In this document: one piece after another, positions 16,923-26,433 of the stretch | How the letters are laid out: each line of letters starts with the position of its first letter | Position numbering within the stretch: the first letter of the stretch is position 1 | Origin: Nitrospira defluvii | Lineage (GTDB): Bacteria; Nitrospirota; Nitrospiria; Nitrospirales; Nitrospiraceae | NCBI GenBank assembly: GCA_011525625.1 | Contig: WYAX01000010.1 | Span: 1 to 64,000 of the forward strand | DNA length: 64,000 nucleotides | Direction: 5' to 3' | Notes under the pieces: model-generated | Database searches by the model: none | Told to the model about the DNA's origin: nothing | The model's input: only the letters and a program-made list of their open reading frames with translations | Translations under genes and position numbers: made by a program

Positions 16923-17939
16923 ATGTGTAGAGCAGAGATGGGGTCCTGCCAGAAGTGGATTGGTAGAGTCGGTGGATTCCTCACCCTGGCGATGGTGCTG
17001 TTGGGTCTGTGGGGGTGCCAGACGAACGGGTCTGTGGCAATGCCTGCGGGGCAACCGTGGAGTGACTGGTCGCCGGGGCAGCTGCTGGATGCGAAGACCG
17101 GCCTCGTCGTGCCGACCGATACATGGTTGGAGCAAGTGACCGGGTATGATGTCATTTATCTGGGTGAGGAGCATCACAACCGCTTCCACATTGATGCGGC
17201 CTTGACCGTGCTTCGGTCGCTCGCCGACCGAGGGCGCAAGCCGGTGCTGACGATGGAGATGTTCGGGTGGGACGGTCAATCAGCGCTGGACCGCTACCTC
17301 ACGTCCACAGATGTGACTCGCACTGGTTTTTTGGAGGATGTGGGGTGGAAGCAAAACTGGGGTGGTGCGTTCGAGGATTATGAGCCGTTGGTGCAGTTTG
17401 TGAGGGATCACCGATTTCCGCTGATGGCGATGAATCCACCAAAGCTCTTGATCCGCCAGGTTGTGAAGCAAGGACTCGCTCAGGCAAAAGCGTCGCCGCA
17501 ATGGCGTCAGTGGGGGATGGAGGGAGAGGCCATCGTCGATGATGCTGCGTACCGTTCGCGAATTTTGTCACAGCTGCAGGCTTGTCACGGGGGTGGGGCC
17601 CCCGAAGACTATCTGACGATGTATGAGGCGTCCATGGTACGGGATGAGGGCATGGCGAAGACGGTAGCGGACGCTGTTCGCAGGGTTCGAGCCGAAGTGG
17701 ATCTCGCTCAAGGCCCTGTGGTGAGTTACACCGGTGGAGGCCATGTCCAGTACCGATTGCCCGTTCCGAATCGTGCGGCCAGGCGGGTGCCTGCCGGACT
17801 CAAGCAGGTGACGGTGTATCTGGCGACCTTTGAGCGGGATCGGGCTGTGGAGCTCTACCAGTCGATGCAAGAGGGAATCGCGGATTTTGTCTGGTTGACG
17901 CCGCCCGGATCTCAAGGCGCTCCTCGGCGATGCCGATAA
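16923..17939 (+). CDS. ChaN-like haem-binding lipoprotein
   Basis: 338 residues from the ATG at 16923, chosen because AGAAGGAG precedes it. A signal segment with lipobox 'LLGLWGC' is followed by the ChaN domain: 'DVIYLGEEHHNRFHIDAAL', 'PVLTMEMFGWDGQSALDRYL', 'NWGGAFEDYEPLVQF' and the late 'VSYTGGGHVQYRLPVP'. ChaN proteins are outer-membrane lipoproteins that bind haem cofactors and are linked to iron uptake. It is divergent from the preceding gene and stands alone. Confidence 0.85.
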   Translation: MCRAEMGSCQKWIGRVGGFLTLAMVLLGLWGCQTNGSVAMPAGQPWSDWSPGQLLDAKTGLVVPTDTWLEQVTGYDVIYLGEEHHNRFHIDAALTVLRSLADRGRKPVLTMEMFGWDGQSALDRYLTSTDVTRTGFLEDVGWKQNWGGAFEDYEPLVQFVRDHRFPLMAMNPPKLLIRQVVKQGLAQAKASPQWRQWGMEGEAIVDDAAYRSRILSQLQACHGGGAPEDYLTMYEASMVRDEGMAKTVADAVRRVRAEVDLAQGPVVSYTGGGHVQYRLPVPNRAARRVPAGLKQVTVYLATFERDRAVELYQSMQEGIADFVWLTPPGSQGAPRRCR

Positions 17940-18208
17940 GAAGAGTCAGCGGGTGGCTGGGGCTGGGAGTGTTCCGCACTGTGCCGTTGCTCGTCCCCTC
18001 ACTTGCGGGGATGTGTGGGGAGAGGCCGTCTGTCGTGCACTCGGCTCTCCTCTCGAACTGGCGTCAGCCGGGGTGGTGAATGCATCGGCCGCGGGCGATC
18101 GTTCGCAGCGTGTGAGGGCGATTCAGCAGGAGCAATCATGTTGCAGGTGACACGATGAGGGGCAAAATCGCATGTTCGGCTGATCGCCTGGGGTTATTGG
18201 AGGCGGCC

Positions 18209-19021
18209 ATGATCAGTTCGGTCGTGGAGCCTAAAGCGTTTCAGATCGGGAAGCAGTACCAGTCGGAACGGCGTGTGCAACTGACAGATGCGTCGGATAC
18301 GGAATTGACCTCCTCGGTCATGGGTAATTCCGGGTTGTACGAGCAAACCATTCGCCTCGCCAACGGTCAGCTGGAAGCCAAGTGTTCTTGCACGTTGCCT
18401 GAGCAGCCCATGTGTCGGCATGGTGTGGCCGCGCTCCTGGAGTATCAGCGATGGTCGAACGCACGGATCGTTCCCAAGGCCAGACCGACCGTCCCTCGCC
18501 ATGAAGCGGTGCGCGTTGCCCAGAAGACGGTGCCGTCCAATGATGTGAAATTGGGCGAACTGACTCAATTTACGGAATGGATGCAGGGAGTGGTGCAGGC
18601 GATTCAGAGTGGCCAGCCGGTTCCGGAGCAGCCCAATATCGAACCAGGACTTGTCTCAACCTGGACTCACATCATTCAGCAGCTGGATGAACGTCGCCGC
18701 GAAAGCGAGGTGACGCAAATTCAACTCGATACGGACATCCGCAACCGGGAAGCAGCGGTTGGCCGTCTCACCCAGGACCTAGAGGCGTCGGTGAAGGAGG
18801 CAAAATCTCTGCAGGTCCTCTGCCGAGATCTGCAGCGAGAGGTGGAGCAACAGAAGGCGGTGCTTACCAAAACCGCTGATCTCTCGCGCCATGTCGAGCA
18901 GGTCGAGGGAGAGGTCAAAGCCATTGCCGCGCTTGTGACCGAAAAGGGACGCCGGCTAGAGGGGCTCTCTGACACCTGTCGTGAAGTATCGACCATGCTC
19001 AAGGCTCTCGGCAAGGCGTAA
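18209..19021 (+). CDS. SWIM zinc-finger protein with C-terminal coiled coil
   Basis: 270 residues from the ATG at 18209, which has GGAGG 5 nt upstream; an ATG at 18155 would add 18 residues. The C-x-C-x7-C-x-H SWIM finger is formed by Cys59, Cys61, Cys69 and His71, after a strand-rich 'GLYEQTIRLANGQLEAKCSC' type lead. From about 165 onward the chain is a long heptad-rich coiled coil. SWIM fingers bind DNA or protein, and are often found in SWI2/SNF2-linked proteins, but no helicase gene is near. The function is unknown. Confidence 0.75.
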   Translation: MISSVVEPKAFQIGKQYQSERRVQLTDASDTELTSSVMGNSGLYEQTIRLANGQLEAKCSCTLPEQPMCRHGVAALLEYQRWSNARIVPKARPTVPRHEAVRVAQKTVPSNDVKLGELTQFTEWMQGVVQAIQSGQPVPEQPNIEPGLVSTWTHIIQQLDERRRESEVTQIQLDTDIRNREAAVGRLTQDLEASVKEAKSLQVLCRDLQREVEQQKAVLTKTADLSRHVEQVEGEVKAIAALVTEKGRRLEGLSDTCREVSTMLKALGKA

Positions 19022-19168
19022 CGGCCATCGAGCGGCACTCGACCTCGTGCCAGCCACGGGGTGAACGCCCCCCCCAGTCCTTCTCTCTCATACCCCCTTG
19101 CGTCCTCCCTCGTCGCTTCAGTACAATGCGGGCCTCTTTGGGTAGTCCTTGATTACAAGGGGGAGATC

Positions 19169-19345
19169 ATGAACAAGCTGATACTGGGAGTCTTGGGCGG
19201 AGTGGGGGTCCTTCAGGCAGCCAATGCGTTTGCCAATGTCAGCGAGGGGCCGCCGGATTACAGTGGCATCACGGGTCTCTACTACACCCTGATCGCCCTC
19301 ATCTTGGGCTTCGGCGTGTACGACACCTTTTTCAAGAAGAGCTAA
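19169..19345 (+). CDS. Small membrane protein
   Basis: 58 residues from the ATG at 19169 with GGGGGAG upstream. The N-terminus (MNKLILGVLGGVGVLQAANA) looks like a signal peptide ending at 'ANAFA', and a second hydrophobic helix covers about 33-52 ('YYTLIALILGFGVYDTFF'), ending in KKS. I do not recognise the family. A strong terminator follows, so it is probably monocistronic. Confidence 0.65.
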   Translation: MNKLILGVLGGVGVLQAANAFANVSEGPPDYSGITGLYYTLIALILGFGVYDTFFKKS

Positions 19346-20204
19346 CCAACCCGTTCTGATTTCTCGGCGTGAAATGTTGCTCTGTTCGCGACGGCAGAGA
19401 CGATGTTTCACGCCGACTTTTTATTCCGGTCTTAGCGGGCGCACGCTCGTTCAGCACTGGCAGCAGGCTCTTCAGCACGTTCTCGACAACCATCCGATAC
19501 CCTTCCGCCGTGGGGTGGATGCCGTCTGCCTGATTAAGCGATTTCTCTCCCCCTACCCCTTCCAACAAGAATGGAATTAAGGGAAGAGAATGGACTTGGG
19601 CAAGCTCCCTGTACATTGCCTCAAACTTGCTCGTGTAGTCTTCTCCGTAGTTCGGTGGGAGCTTCATCCCGGCAAGGATCACCTGCACCTCCGCCTCTTT
19701 TAATCGCCTGATGATCGTGTCCAGGTGAGAACGGGTTTCCATGAGACCCAAACCTCGCAGTCCGTCGTTCCCTCCCAATTCCAGGATCACCACACGCGGG
19801 TTGCCCGCAAGCACCCAGGAAACGCGCCGGAGACCGCCCGCAGACGTGTCACCGCTGACTCCGGCGTTGAGCACGAGATAGGGCTGACCTAACGCATCGA
19901 GCCGTTTCTGTAACTGTGCGGGATAGGTCTGGTCGGGGGCCACTCCAAGACCGGCCGTCAAGCTATCGCCGAACGCCACAATTTTGGGGCGATCGTCAGC
20001 GTGCGGGGGGGGCGTGGAGGCCGAGGACGTCTGAGGAGGGGCCTCCCCAGGGGCGGGTTGTGGCGTCGAACCGGTGGTCGGTGAGGATGGCGATGTCGGA
20101 GTCGTCGAGGGATCACAACCACACAGGCCGATAATGAGGAGCGCCGCGAAGCAGCTCGTCTGAAGACGCAGCGCAATTGGAGAATGGTCCGAGCCGGCTT
20201 TCAT
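19332..20204 (-). CDS. tesA: SGNH/GDSL esterase, TesA-like lipoprotein
   Basis: 290 residues. A signal peptide with lipobox 'LIIGLCGC' leads to a Pro/Ser/Thr-rich linker (about 31-72). The SGNH blocks follow: 'IVAFGDSLTAGLG' (Ser), 'NAGVSGDTSAGG' (Gly), 'ILELGGNDGLRG' (Asn) and 'DGIHPTAEGY' (Asp-His). TesA is a periplasmic thioesterase/lysophospholipase; the linker suggests membrane anchoring here. The last 30 residues are encoded across a neighbour's terminator and are unlike the family, so they may be a recent extension. It is divergent from ybbAP, as in Escherichia coli. Confidence 0.9.
   Translation of the reverse strand: MKAGSDHSPIALRLQTSCFAALLIIGLCGCDPSTTPTSPSSPTTGSTPQPAPGEAPPQTSSASTPPPHADDRPKIVAFGDSLTAGLGVAPDQTYPAQLQKRLDALGQPYLVLNAGVSGDTSAGGLRRVSWVLAGNPRVVILELGGNDGLRGLGLMETRSHLDTIIRRLKEAEVQVILAGMKLPPNYGEDYTSKFEAMYRELAQVHSLPLIPFLLEGVGGEKSLNQADGIHPTAEGYRMVVENVLKSLLPVLNERAPAKTGIKSRRETSSLPSRTEQHFTPRNQNGLVSSS
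19364..19422 (+). terminator. Rho-independent terminator after the small membrane gene
   Basis: TCGGCGTGAAA (19364-19374) pairs perfectly with TTTCACGCCGA (19406-19416), with an inner CTCTG/CAGAG stem, followed by CTTTTT. It ends the plus-strand gene but lies inside the C-terminal coding part of the convergent tesA gene. Confidence 0.85.
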
Positions 20205-20262
20205 GACTACAGTATAATATGAATTTGCGGATGCGTGCCGTCGTCAACGGAGCAGACACACC

Positions 20263-20967
20263 ATGATCGCGACTCAACATGTGACGATGCAACTCGAGGC
20301 CGGCGGGGAAATGGTGAGGATTCTCGATGATGTCACGCTGGAGATTCCAGACAAGCAGACGGTCGCGATTGTCGGACCATCCGGGAGCGGCAAGTCCACG
20401 CTACTGGGTTTGATCGCGGGGCTTGACCGACCAACCTCCGGAACGATCTGGCTCAACGGCGTTGACATCACGGCACTCGGAGAGAAGGCGATGGCTCGTC
20501 TGCGCCTCGCGAGTATCGGGTATATTTTTCAGTCCTTCCACCTGATTCCGACGCTCACGGCGTTGGAGAATGTGTCGATTCCACTTGAACTCGCCGGCGA
20601 TACGCGCAGCCGTGAGCGGGCTCGTGACTTATTGGAGGAGGTCGGATTGGGCCATCGGATGTCGCACTATCCTGTGCAGTTGTCGGGAGGGGAACAGCAG
20701 CGTGTGGCCGTGGCGCGCGCCTTTGCCTGTCGGCCGCCGATTCTGCTGGCAGACGAGCCGACCGGAAACTTAGATTCCGCCACAGGTCGGCAAGTGATCG
20801 AGCTGATCATGTCGTTGCACCGCGATGCGGGAACCACACTGGTCTTGGTGACTCACGATCCGCAGCTGGCTGCCACGATGGAGCGGGTCATCACTATTCG
20901 GGACGGCCGGATTGCGTCAGACCACCTGACGGATGGTCACCACAACCAGTCTGATCCTCTCTCATGA
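20263..20967 (+). CDS. ybbA: ABC transporter ATPase, YbbA/LolD type
   Basis: 234 residues. Walker A 'GPSGSGKST' (38-46), Q-loop 'GYIFQSFHLIPTLTALENV', signature 'LSGGEQQRVAVARAFA', Walker B 'PPILLADEPTGNLD' and H-loop 'LVTHD' are all present. It is of the MacB/LolD class that powers mechanotransmission rather than transport through the membrane. The stop overlaps the start of the permease gene by 4 bp. Divergent from tesA, the arrangement is that of E. coli ybbA-ybbP. Confidence 0.93.
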   Translation: MIATQHVTMQLEAGGEMVRILDDVTLEIPDKQTVAIVGPSGSGKSTLLGLIAGLDRPTSGTIWLNGVDITALGEKAMARLRLASIGYIFQSFHLIPTLTALENVSIPLELAGDTRSRERARDLLEEVGLGHRMSHYPVQLSGGEQQRVAVARAFACRPPILLADEPTGNLDSATGRQVIELIMSLHRDAGTTLVLVTHDPQLAATMERVITIRDGRIASDHLTDGHHNQSDPLS

Positions 20968-23636
20968 TGCCCTTCTGGTTCATCATGGGCTGGCGGGAAT
21001 TGCGGTCCGCCTGGCGCCATTTCGTCTATTTCCTGGCATGTATCGCGCTGGGTGTCGGCGCCGTCGTCGGAGTGTCCCTCTTTTCGGCGAACGTTGAGCG
21101 CGCCGTGCTCAAAGAAGCGCGAGGCCTGCTCGGTGGTGATCTGGAAATTCGAGTATCCAGACCCATGGGAGATGCCGGCTTGGCTGTGATCAAGCCGCTC
21201 GCGGAACGTGGGATTCTTATCACACGTGTGAGCGAGTTAGTGGCGATGGTGGCTCGAATCGATCGTGCCGCAGGCGGGGCCGACGTCACCCAGCTGGTTG
21301 AATTGAAAGCGGTCGAGCCTGGGTATCCGCTCTATGGTGCGGTAAGGACGGAGCCGGATCGTCCGCTCACAGCGTTACTGCATCCCTCAAGCAGTGGTTG
21401 TCGAGAGGCCTGCCACGGCGCAGTCGTACAGGACGGGCTCTTGATTCGTCTGGGGCTGGCTGTTGGTGACGCGATCAAGATCGGCCAGGTCTCCTTTGTC
21501 ATCACGGGGGTGATTCACACCGAGCCCGATCGGATGGCCAACATGTTCAGCTTGGGGCCGCGGGTGCTGATTTCCCAAGAAGGGCTCGCGGCGGCGAATC
21601 TGATTAAGCCAGGCAGTCGCTTGCGCGAGCGGCACCTCTTGAAGCTGCCGGGAACCATGGCTCCCTCGCCGCTGCTGCACGAGTTGCGGGGGCGTCTGGT
21701 CGCCGAGTCTGCGCGTGTGTCCTCCTATCGGGATGCGCAGCCTCAGCTCAAGCAGTTTCTGGAGCAATTGGCGCGCTATTTGGGACTTGTCGGCCTGACG
21801 GCGCTGTTTGTCGGTGGAATCGGTGTAGCACTCTCGATTCAGGCATTCTTGCGCGAGAAGCTGCAATCCATCGCCATTCTGAAGACCGTGGGGGCGGATA
21901 GCCGGACCATCATCGTCTCCTATCTGTGGCAGGCCGTCGGATTGGGTTTCCTTGGCAGTGCGGCTGGTATCGCGATCGGCGTCGCGCTGCAGTCGGTCCT
22001 CCCGCAGGCCGTCTCCACTGTACTGGCCACCGATGTGCTGCAGCAGATCGAGTATTCGGCTGTGCTCTCACGCTCGGCGTTGGCGCCACTGGCGAAAGGC
22101 GTGGCCTTGGGCGTCCTGACGACGTTGTTGTTTAGTCTGTGGCCCTTGCTGACGATTCGTGAAATCAAGCCGGCTTCCATTTTCCGGCATGAGGTGGAGG
22201 GGGGGCCTGTGCCGGCGGTGCGACGGGGCACATCGTGGCGGGTGCGAGCGGTTCGTATGATCATGGCGGATCCCGTTCGGGCGGCAACGGCGGCCGGCAT
22301 CGGACTCGGCTTGGCAGGACTTTCGGTGTGGCAGGCAGGCTCGTTCGCCATCGGCGGTCTGTTTATCGCCGGTTTAGTGGTGGCCTTGCTGGTGTTGAGC
22401 CTGGCGGCCAATCTGTTGTTGTGGGCATTGCGCACGATTCCCGTGCCGCGGGTGCTCTCTGTGCGACAGGCGCTCGGCAATCTTCAGCGTCCCGGTGCGC
22501 AGACGCTTGGCGTGATGGTCGCGATCGGCGTCGGGGTGATGGTGATTCTCGCGATTGGGCTGCTGGAGCAGGCCTTGGTGCGGCAGGTGGGCGAGAATCG
22601 GCCATCCGATTCGCCGACGTTCTTCTTTATCGACATTCAGCCGGATCAAGTGGCTCCGTTCGCCGAGCTGGTCCATCGACGGACCGGCGATTTTTCCCCC
22701 GATCTGACGCCGTTGGTTCGCTCTCGATTGCATGCCATCGACGGTCGGGTCGTCACCGTGGACCGTGAATCCGAACAGGACGAACCGCCCAATCAGTCAC
22801 GTGAGGAGAAGCGCAAGAACTGGTATGTGAACCGTGAGTATGTGCTGACCTTTCTGGATGACGTGCCCAAGGACAACCGGATCCTGCGGGGCGAGTGGTG
22901 GAAGCCCGGGCAGAAGTTCGTACGACCGCAGGTGTCCGTGGAAGAGGAAGCGGCGAAAAGTCTCGGGATCGATCTCGGCATGGTCGTGGATCTCAACATC
23001 CAGGGCACGATCCTCCAAGCCGAGGTGAGCAGCATTCGAAAGGTCGAGTGGGGGAATTTTTCGACGAATTTCTATCTGATCATGTCGCCGGGGTCACTGG
23101 ATGGTGCGCCGATGACCTATGTGGCTACGGTTCGCGTCGCGCCGCAGGACGAGGCAGCCTTTCAGTCGGCCGTGGTGGCGGCGTTTCCCAATGTGACCGC
23201 CATCAACATCGGCGAAGTGTTGAGCAGTTTTGCCCGGGTACTCGATCGCTTATCGCTGGCCATTCGCGCCGTCGCGGTGTTCTGCCTGCTGGCCGGCGCG
23301 TTGGTGATGGCGGCCGCATTGGCCGCTACGCGGTATCGACGACTCTATGAGGCGGTGATTTTGAAAGCACTTGGCGCGAGCCGCGGGTTGCTCGCCCGGT
23401 CCTTTGCTGCCGAGTATGCGATGCTGGGTTGCGTGGCGGGCACGATCGGCGTCGTCCTCGCGAGTGCGTTTTCGTGGGCGATCCTACGGTATATCTTAGA
23501 ATTGCCCTGGGCGCTGGAGCCTGAACTGTTGGGCATCGGCCTGGGCTGCACTATCCTGCTCACCCTTCTGGTAGGATTTCTCAGTACCTACCGCCTTCTC
23601 GGGCAACCTCCCTTAAGCGTGCTGCGGCACGAATAA
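20964..23636 (+). CDS. ybbP: FtsX-like ABC permease, YbbP type
   Basis: 890 residues with two FtsX repeats. There is an N-terminal membrane helix, a large periplasmic domain, three helices (about 275-400), a central pair of helices (about 450-540), a second periplasmic domain (about 545-760) and three more helices, ending 'PPLSVLRHE'. This ten-helix layout with duplicated FtsX domains is that of YbbP. It partners the ATPase encoded just upstream. The substrate is not established. It converges with the aminopeptidase gene, only 23 bp away. Confidence 0.92.
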   Translation: MMPFWFIMGWRELRSAWRHFVYFLACIALGVGAVVGVSLFSANVERAVLKEARGLLGGDLEIRVSRPMGDAGLAVIKPLAERGILITRVSELVAMVARIDRAAGGADVTQLVELKAVEPGYPLYGAVRTEPDRPLTALLHPSSSGCREACHGAVVQDGLLIRLGLAVGDAIKIGQVSFVITGVIHTEPDRMANMFSLGPRVLISQEGLAAANLIKPGSRLRERHLLKLPGTMAPSPLLHELRGRLVAESARVSSYRDAQPQLKQFLEQLARYLGLVGLTALFVGGIGVALSIQAFLREKLQSIAILKTVGADSRTIIVSYLWQAVGLGFLGSAAGIAIGVALQSVLPQAVSTVLATDVLQQIEYSAVLSRSALAPLAKGVALGVLTTLLFSLWPLLTIREIKPASIFRHEVEGGPVPAVRRGTSWRVRAVRMIMADPVRAATAAGIGLGLAGLSVWQAGSFAIGGLFIAGLVVALLVLSLAANLLLWALRTIPVPRVLSVRQALGNLQRPGAQTLGVMVAIGVGVMVILAIGLLEQALVRQVGENRPSDSPTFFFIDIQPDQVAPFAELVHRRTGDFSPDLTPLVRSRLHAIDGRVVTVDRESEQDEPPNQSREEKRKNWYVNREYVLTFLDDVPKDNRILRGEWWKPGQKFVRPQVSVEEEAAKSLGIDLGMVVDLNIQGTILQAEVSSIRKVEWGNFSTNFYLIMSPGSLDGAPMTYVATVRVAPQDEAAFQSAVVAAFPNVTAINIGEVLSSFARVLDRLSLAIRAVAVFCLLAGALVMAAALAATRYRRLYEAVILKALGASRGLLARSFAAEYAMLGCVAGTIGVVLASAFSWAILRYILELPWALEPELLGIGLGCTILLTLLVGFLSTYRLLGQPPLSVLRHE

Positions 23637-23659
23637 CGGGCTTCCAAGGTCGCTTCCGG

Positions 23660-26239
23660 TCAGGTGGCCTTGCGGGCCAGTACGGCGCGAATCGCCTCGC
23701 GATCTCGTTCGCCAAAGCGCACCGCGATATGCAGTTGTTCGAGGTATTGCTCCAGGCTTTTCCCACCGAGGTCGATCTTGCGGGTGGCAAAGAACTGCCG
23801 CACGTCTCGTTCCAGTTCAGGCGTGGAGAGCCCGACAATGCCTCCACACATCCGGCGCAGGCCGCTCTTGGGAAACACACGGTCCATCTGTTCCCAATGT
23901 GTTTTCACAAACTCCCAGGCCTTTTCGCGAATGTAGATATTGTGGAGGAGGCTGCTGACGAGGAAGGGCGCATCCTGGGTCCGGACTTCATCGGTGAGGG
24001 TTTTTGCCAGCGTGCGCTCCAGCAATGCAGGGTTTCGAAAGGCCGCAAGCGAAAAGAGATAGCGGCGTTCCTCTTGCGGGGTGGTCGCCTCACGGAAGTG
24101 TCGGGCGAATTCTTCGTAGCGAGTCTCGTCCCCTGTGAATGCCAAAATGGAGACCAGCGCGGGAATGACGTTTGGGTCTATGGGTCTGGTTTGGGTTTGT
24201 AGCGCACGGTAGGCCTCGACCGCCTGTGCCTGAACGGTCTCGTCGCGCCCCAGGGTGCCCAGCGCGCGTATGATATCGCCGCGCAATTCCCTGACCAGTT
24301 CACGTTCATCGGCACGCGGTGCCCATCCCAGATCGGCGAACGTCGTAGCGAGGCGCTTCCGCACAAGCGCGGCCAGCAGCGGGCGATCGTCCTCGGCGAG
24401 CAGCTGATGCAGGGTGGAAAACGACCCCAACATCACGGCCCAGACATGCGGATCGCGCTCTCCGTGAAAATGCTCGGTCAGAGCGAGGTAGTCTGCGGGG
24501 GGCACCATGCCCGCGACGGTAGATGCCCAGGTGTCGTTCAAGAGATTGAATCGCTCGACCGGATCCAGTGTATCCAGGCCTCGCGCCTGCAACCCGACCA
24601 GCAATTCTGCGCTGTAGCGGACGCGATAAAATCCATGTCCGCCTTCATTTGCTAGGATCGATGTCCAATTGTTCGGCAAGGGGATACGACTCTCCCGCTC
24701 GCGAAGCAGCACGCGTCTGGTTTCAGCTCCTTGCTCGGTGACAATGCGCAATTGGACCGGAATCTGCCAGTGTGGCGCGGCCGCCGGCGACGCGGCTGCC
24801 GAAGCATCCTCGGCATACGTAAACCTATGTTGCCTGAGGGTGAGCGTCGAGTGCGTGTCCACGCTCAGCGAGAGCAACGGATAGCCGGGTGAGAAAATCC
24901 ACTCGTTCATGAGAGCCGGAACATCCTGCTGTGATGCGTGCCCGAGCGACACCCAGAGGTCGGTGGTTTCGGCATTTCCATAGGCATGCGATGTGAGATA
25001 GTGACGGACTCCGTCGCGGAACACCGTCGACCCGAGATGTTGTTCCAGCATGCGCAACACCGAGGCCCCCTTCTCATAGGTCAAGACATCGAACATCGCC
25101 TCGGCTTCTTTGGGGGCACGTACGGGAAACTCAATCGGCCTGGTGCTGAGGAGCCCATCCACCGACAAGGCAGCAGCGCGCGCGATGCCGAACGCCGTCC
25201 AGCGTTCCCATTGTGGCTTCCATGCATCGACCACGAGCATTTCCATAAAGGTCGCAAACGCCTCGTTGAGCCAGAGCCCGTTCCACCAGGCCATCGTGAC
25301 CAGGTCTCCGAACCACATATGGGCATTCTCGTGTGCCACGACATCGGCCACGCGCCCCTGCTCAGCGTGCGTGGCGGTTCGCTGGTCGAGGAGCAAGGCT
25401 GTCTCTCGAAAGGTGATCGCGCCCAGATTCTCCATAGCACCGGAGGCGAAGTCCGGAATGGCAATCAGATCCAACTTGTCCCCTGGATAGGGGATGCCGT
25501 AGTAGTCGGCTAGAAAGTTGAGCGAATAGACCGCGATCTCATGGCCAAAGGAGGTGAGGTGTTGTTTGCCCGGCACGGACCACAACCTGACTGGAGTCTG
25601 TTGGGCCATGATCGGGGGAGTCGCCACCAGTTCTCCGACGATGAATGCGACCAGATAGGTCGACATCTTGATGGATTCCGCAAAGCGGACCACGCGTTTG
25701 CCCTGTTCCTGCCGATCCTCGATGATTCGCGTGTTTGAAATGGCCGTCAGAGAGGGATCGATCACCAACGTCACGGCGAACATGGCCTTGAAGTGGGGTT
25801 CATCCCAACAAGGGAAGGCCCGCCGCGCGTCCGTGGCCTCAAATTGCGTAGCGGCCAGATTGTGGACGCCGCCGTGACTATCTTTATAGCTGCTGCGATA
25901 GAACCCGCGGAGTTTGTCGTTCAAGGTTCCACGAAAGGCGAGGTGCAAGATCCAGATGCCGACCGGAATCTCTTGTTGAAAGCTGATACGGCATCGCTGA
26001 TGTTCCTCGTCCATCTGGACGGTTCCGGTTCTGGGCTGTCGTCCCTCCGCGGACACCATCGCCGAGGAGATATCCAGCTCTGTGGCATTCAGCAGGATTT
26101 CCGAGGTCGGTTCGGTCACCGTCACGGTGACGAGCTCATGGCCGATGAAGGAATGGGTCGTGAGATCAGGCTCGATGCGCAAGTCGTAATGAGTCGGCCG
26201 GACGTGGTGCGGGAGTCGGTAGGGATCTTGAAGGTTCAT
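23660..26239 (-). CDS. pepN: M1-family zinc aminopeptidase
   Basis: 859 residues from the ATG at 26239, where the family N-terminus ('YRLPHHVRPTHYDLRIEPDL') begins. The exopeptidase motif GAMEN is at 267-271. The zinc site is HENAH (303-307) with Glu326 in 'LWLNEAFATF'; Glu304 is the catalytic base. A C-terminal ERAP1-like helical domain fills 520-859. It removes N-terminal amino acids from peptides. An in-frame ATG at 26437 overlaps the rpiA stop as ATGA and would add 66 residues with a hydrophobic stretch; that start is possible. Confidence 0.92.
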   Translation of the reverse strand: MNLQDPYRLPHHVRPTHYDLRIEPDLTTHSFIGHELVTVTVTEPTSEILLNATELDISSAMVSAEGRQPRTGTVQMDEEHQRCRISFQQEIPVGIWILHLAFRGTLNDKLRGFYRSSYKDSHGGVHNLAATQFEATDARRAFPCWDEPHFKAMFAVTLVIDPSLTAISNTRIIEDRQEQGKRVVRFAESIKMSTYLVAFIVGELVATPPIMAQQTPVRLWSVPGKQHLTSFGHEIAVYSLNFLADYYGIPYPGDKLDLIAIPDFASGAMENLGAITFRETALLLDQRTATHAEQGRVADVVAHENAHMWFGDLVTMAWWNGLWLNEAFATFMEMLVVDAWKPQWERWTAFGIARAAALSVDGLLSTRPIEFPVRAPKEAEAMFDVLTYEKGASVLRMLEQHLGSTVFRDGVRHYLTSHAYGNAETTDLWVSLGHASQQDVPALMNEWIFSPGYPLLSLSVDTHSTLTLRQHRFTYAEDASAAASPAAAPHWQIPVQLRIVTEQGAETRRVLLRERESRIPLPNNWTSILANEGGHGFYRVRYSAELLVGLQARGLDTLDPVERFNLLNDTWASTVAGMVPPADYLALTEHFHGERDPHVWAVMLGSFSTLHQLLAEDDRPLLAALVRKRLATTFADLGWAPRADERELVRELRGDIIRALGTLGRDETVQAQAVEAYRALQTQTRPIDPNVIPALVSILAFTGDETRYEEFARHFREATTPQEERRYLFSLAAFRNPALLERTLAKTLTDEVRTQDAPFLVSSLLHNIYIREKAWEFVKTHWEQMDRVFPKSGLRRMCGGIVGLSTPELERDVRQFFATRKIDLGGKSLEQYLEQLHIAVRFGERDREAIRAVLARKAT

Positions 26240-26433
26240 GGATGACGCCCCGGGGTTATGAGTGAACTGTCGTCGGTTGTGAGAGGGAGTCGGACCACTC
26301 CACGCGGTGCGTGCGAAGAGCAGCCATGAGGCGCCCTGCCAGGTCCCGATCCACAGGATTGCGTTGGCGGTGGCGCGAACGGCCAGCAGAGCCGTCTGCC
26401 GGCGTGTGACCGGCGGATCGGCAGATCCGTCGG

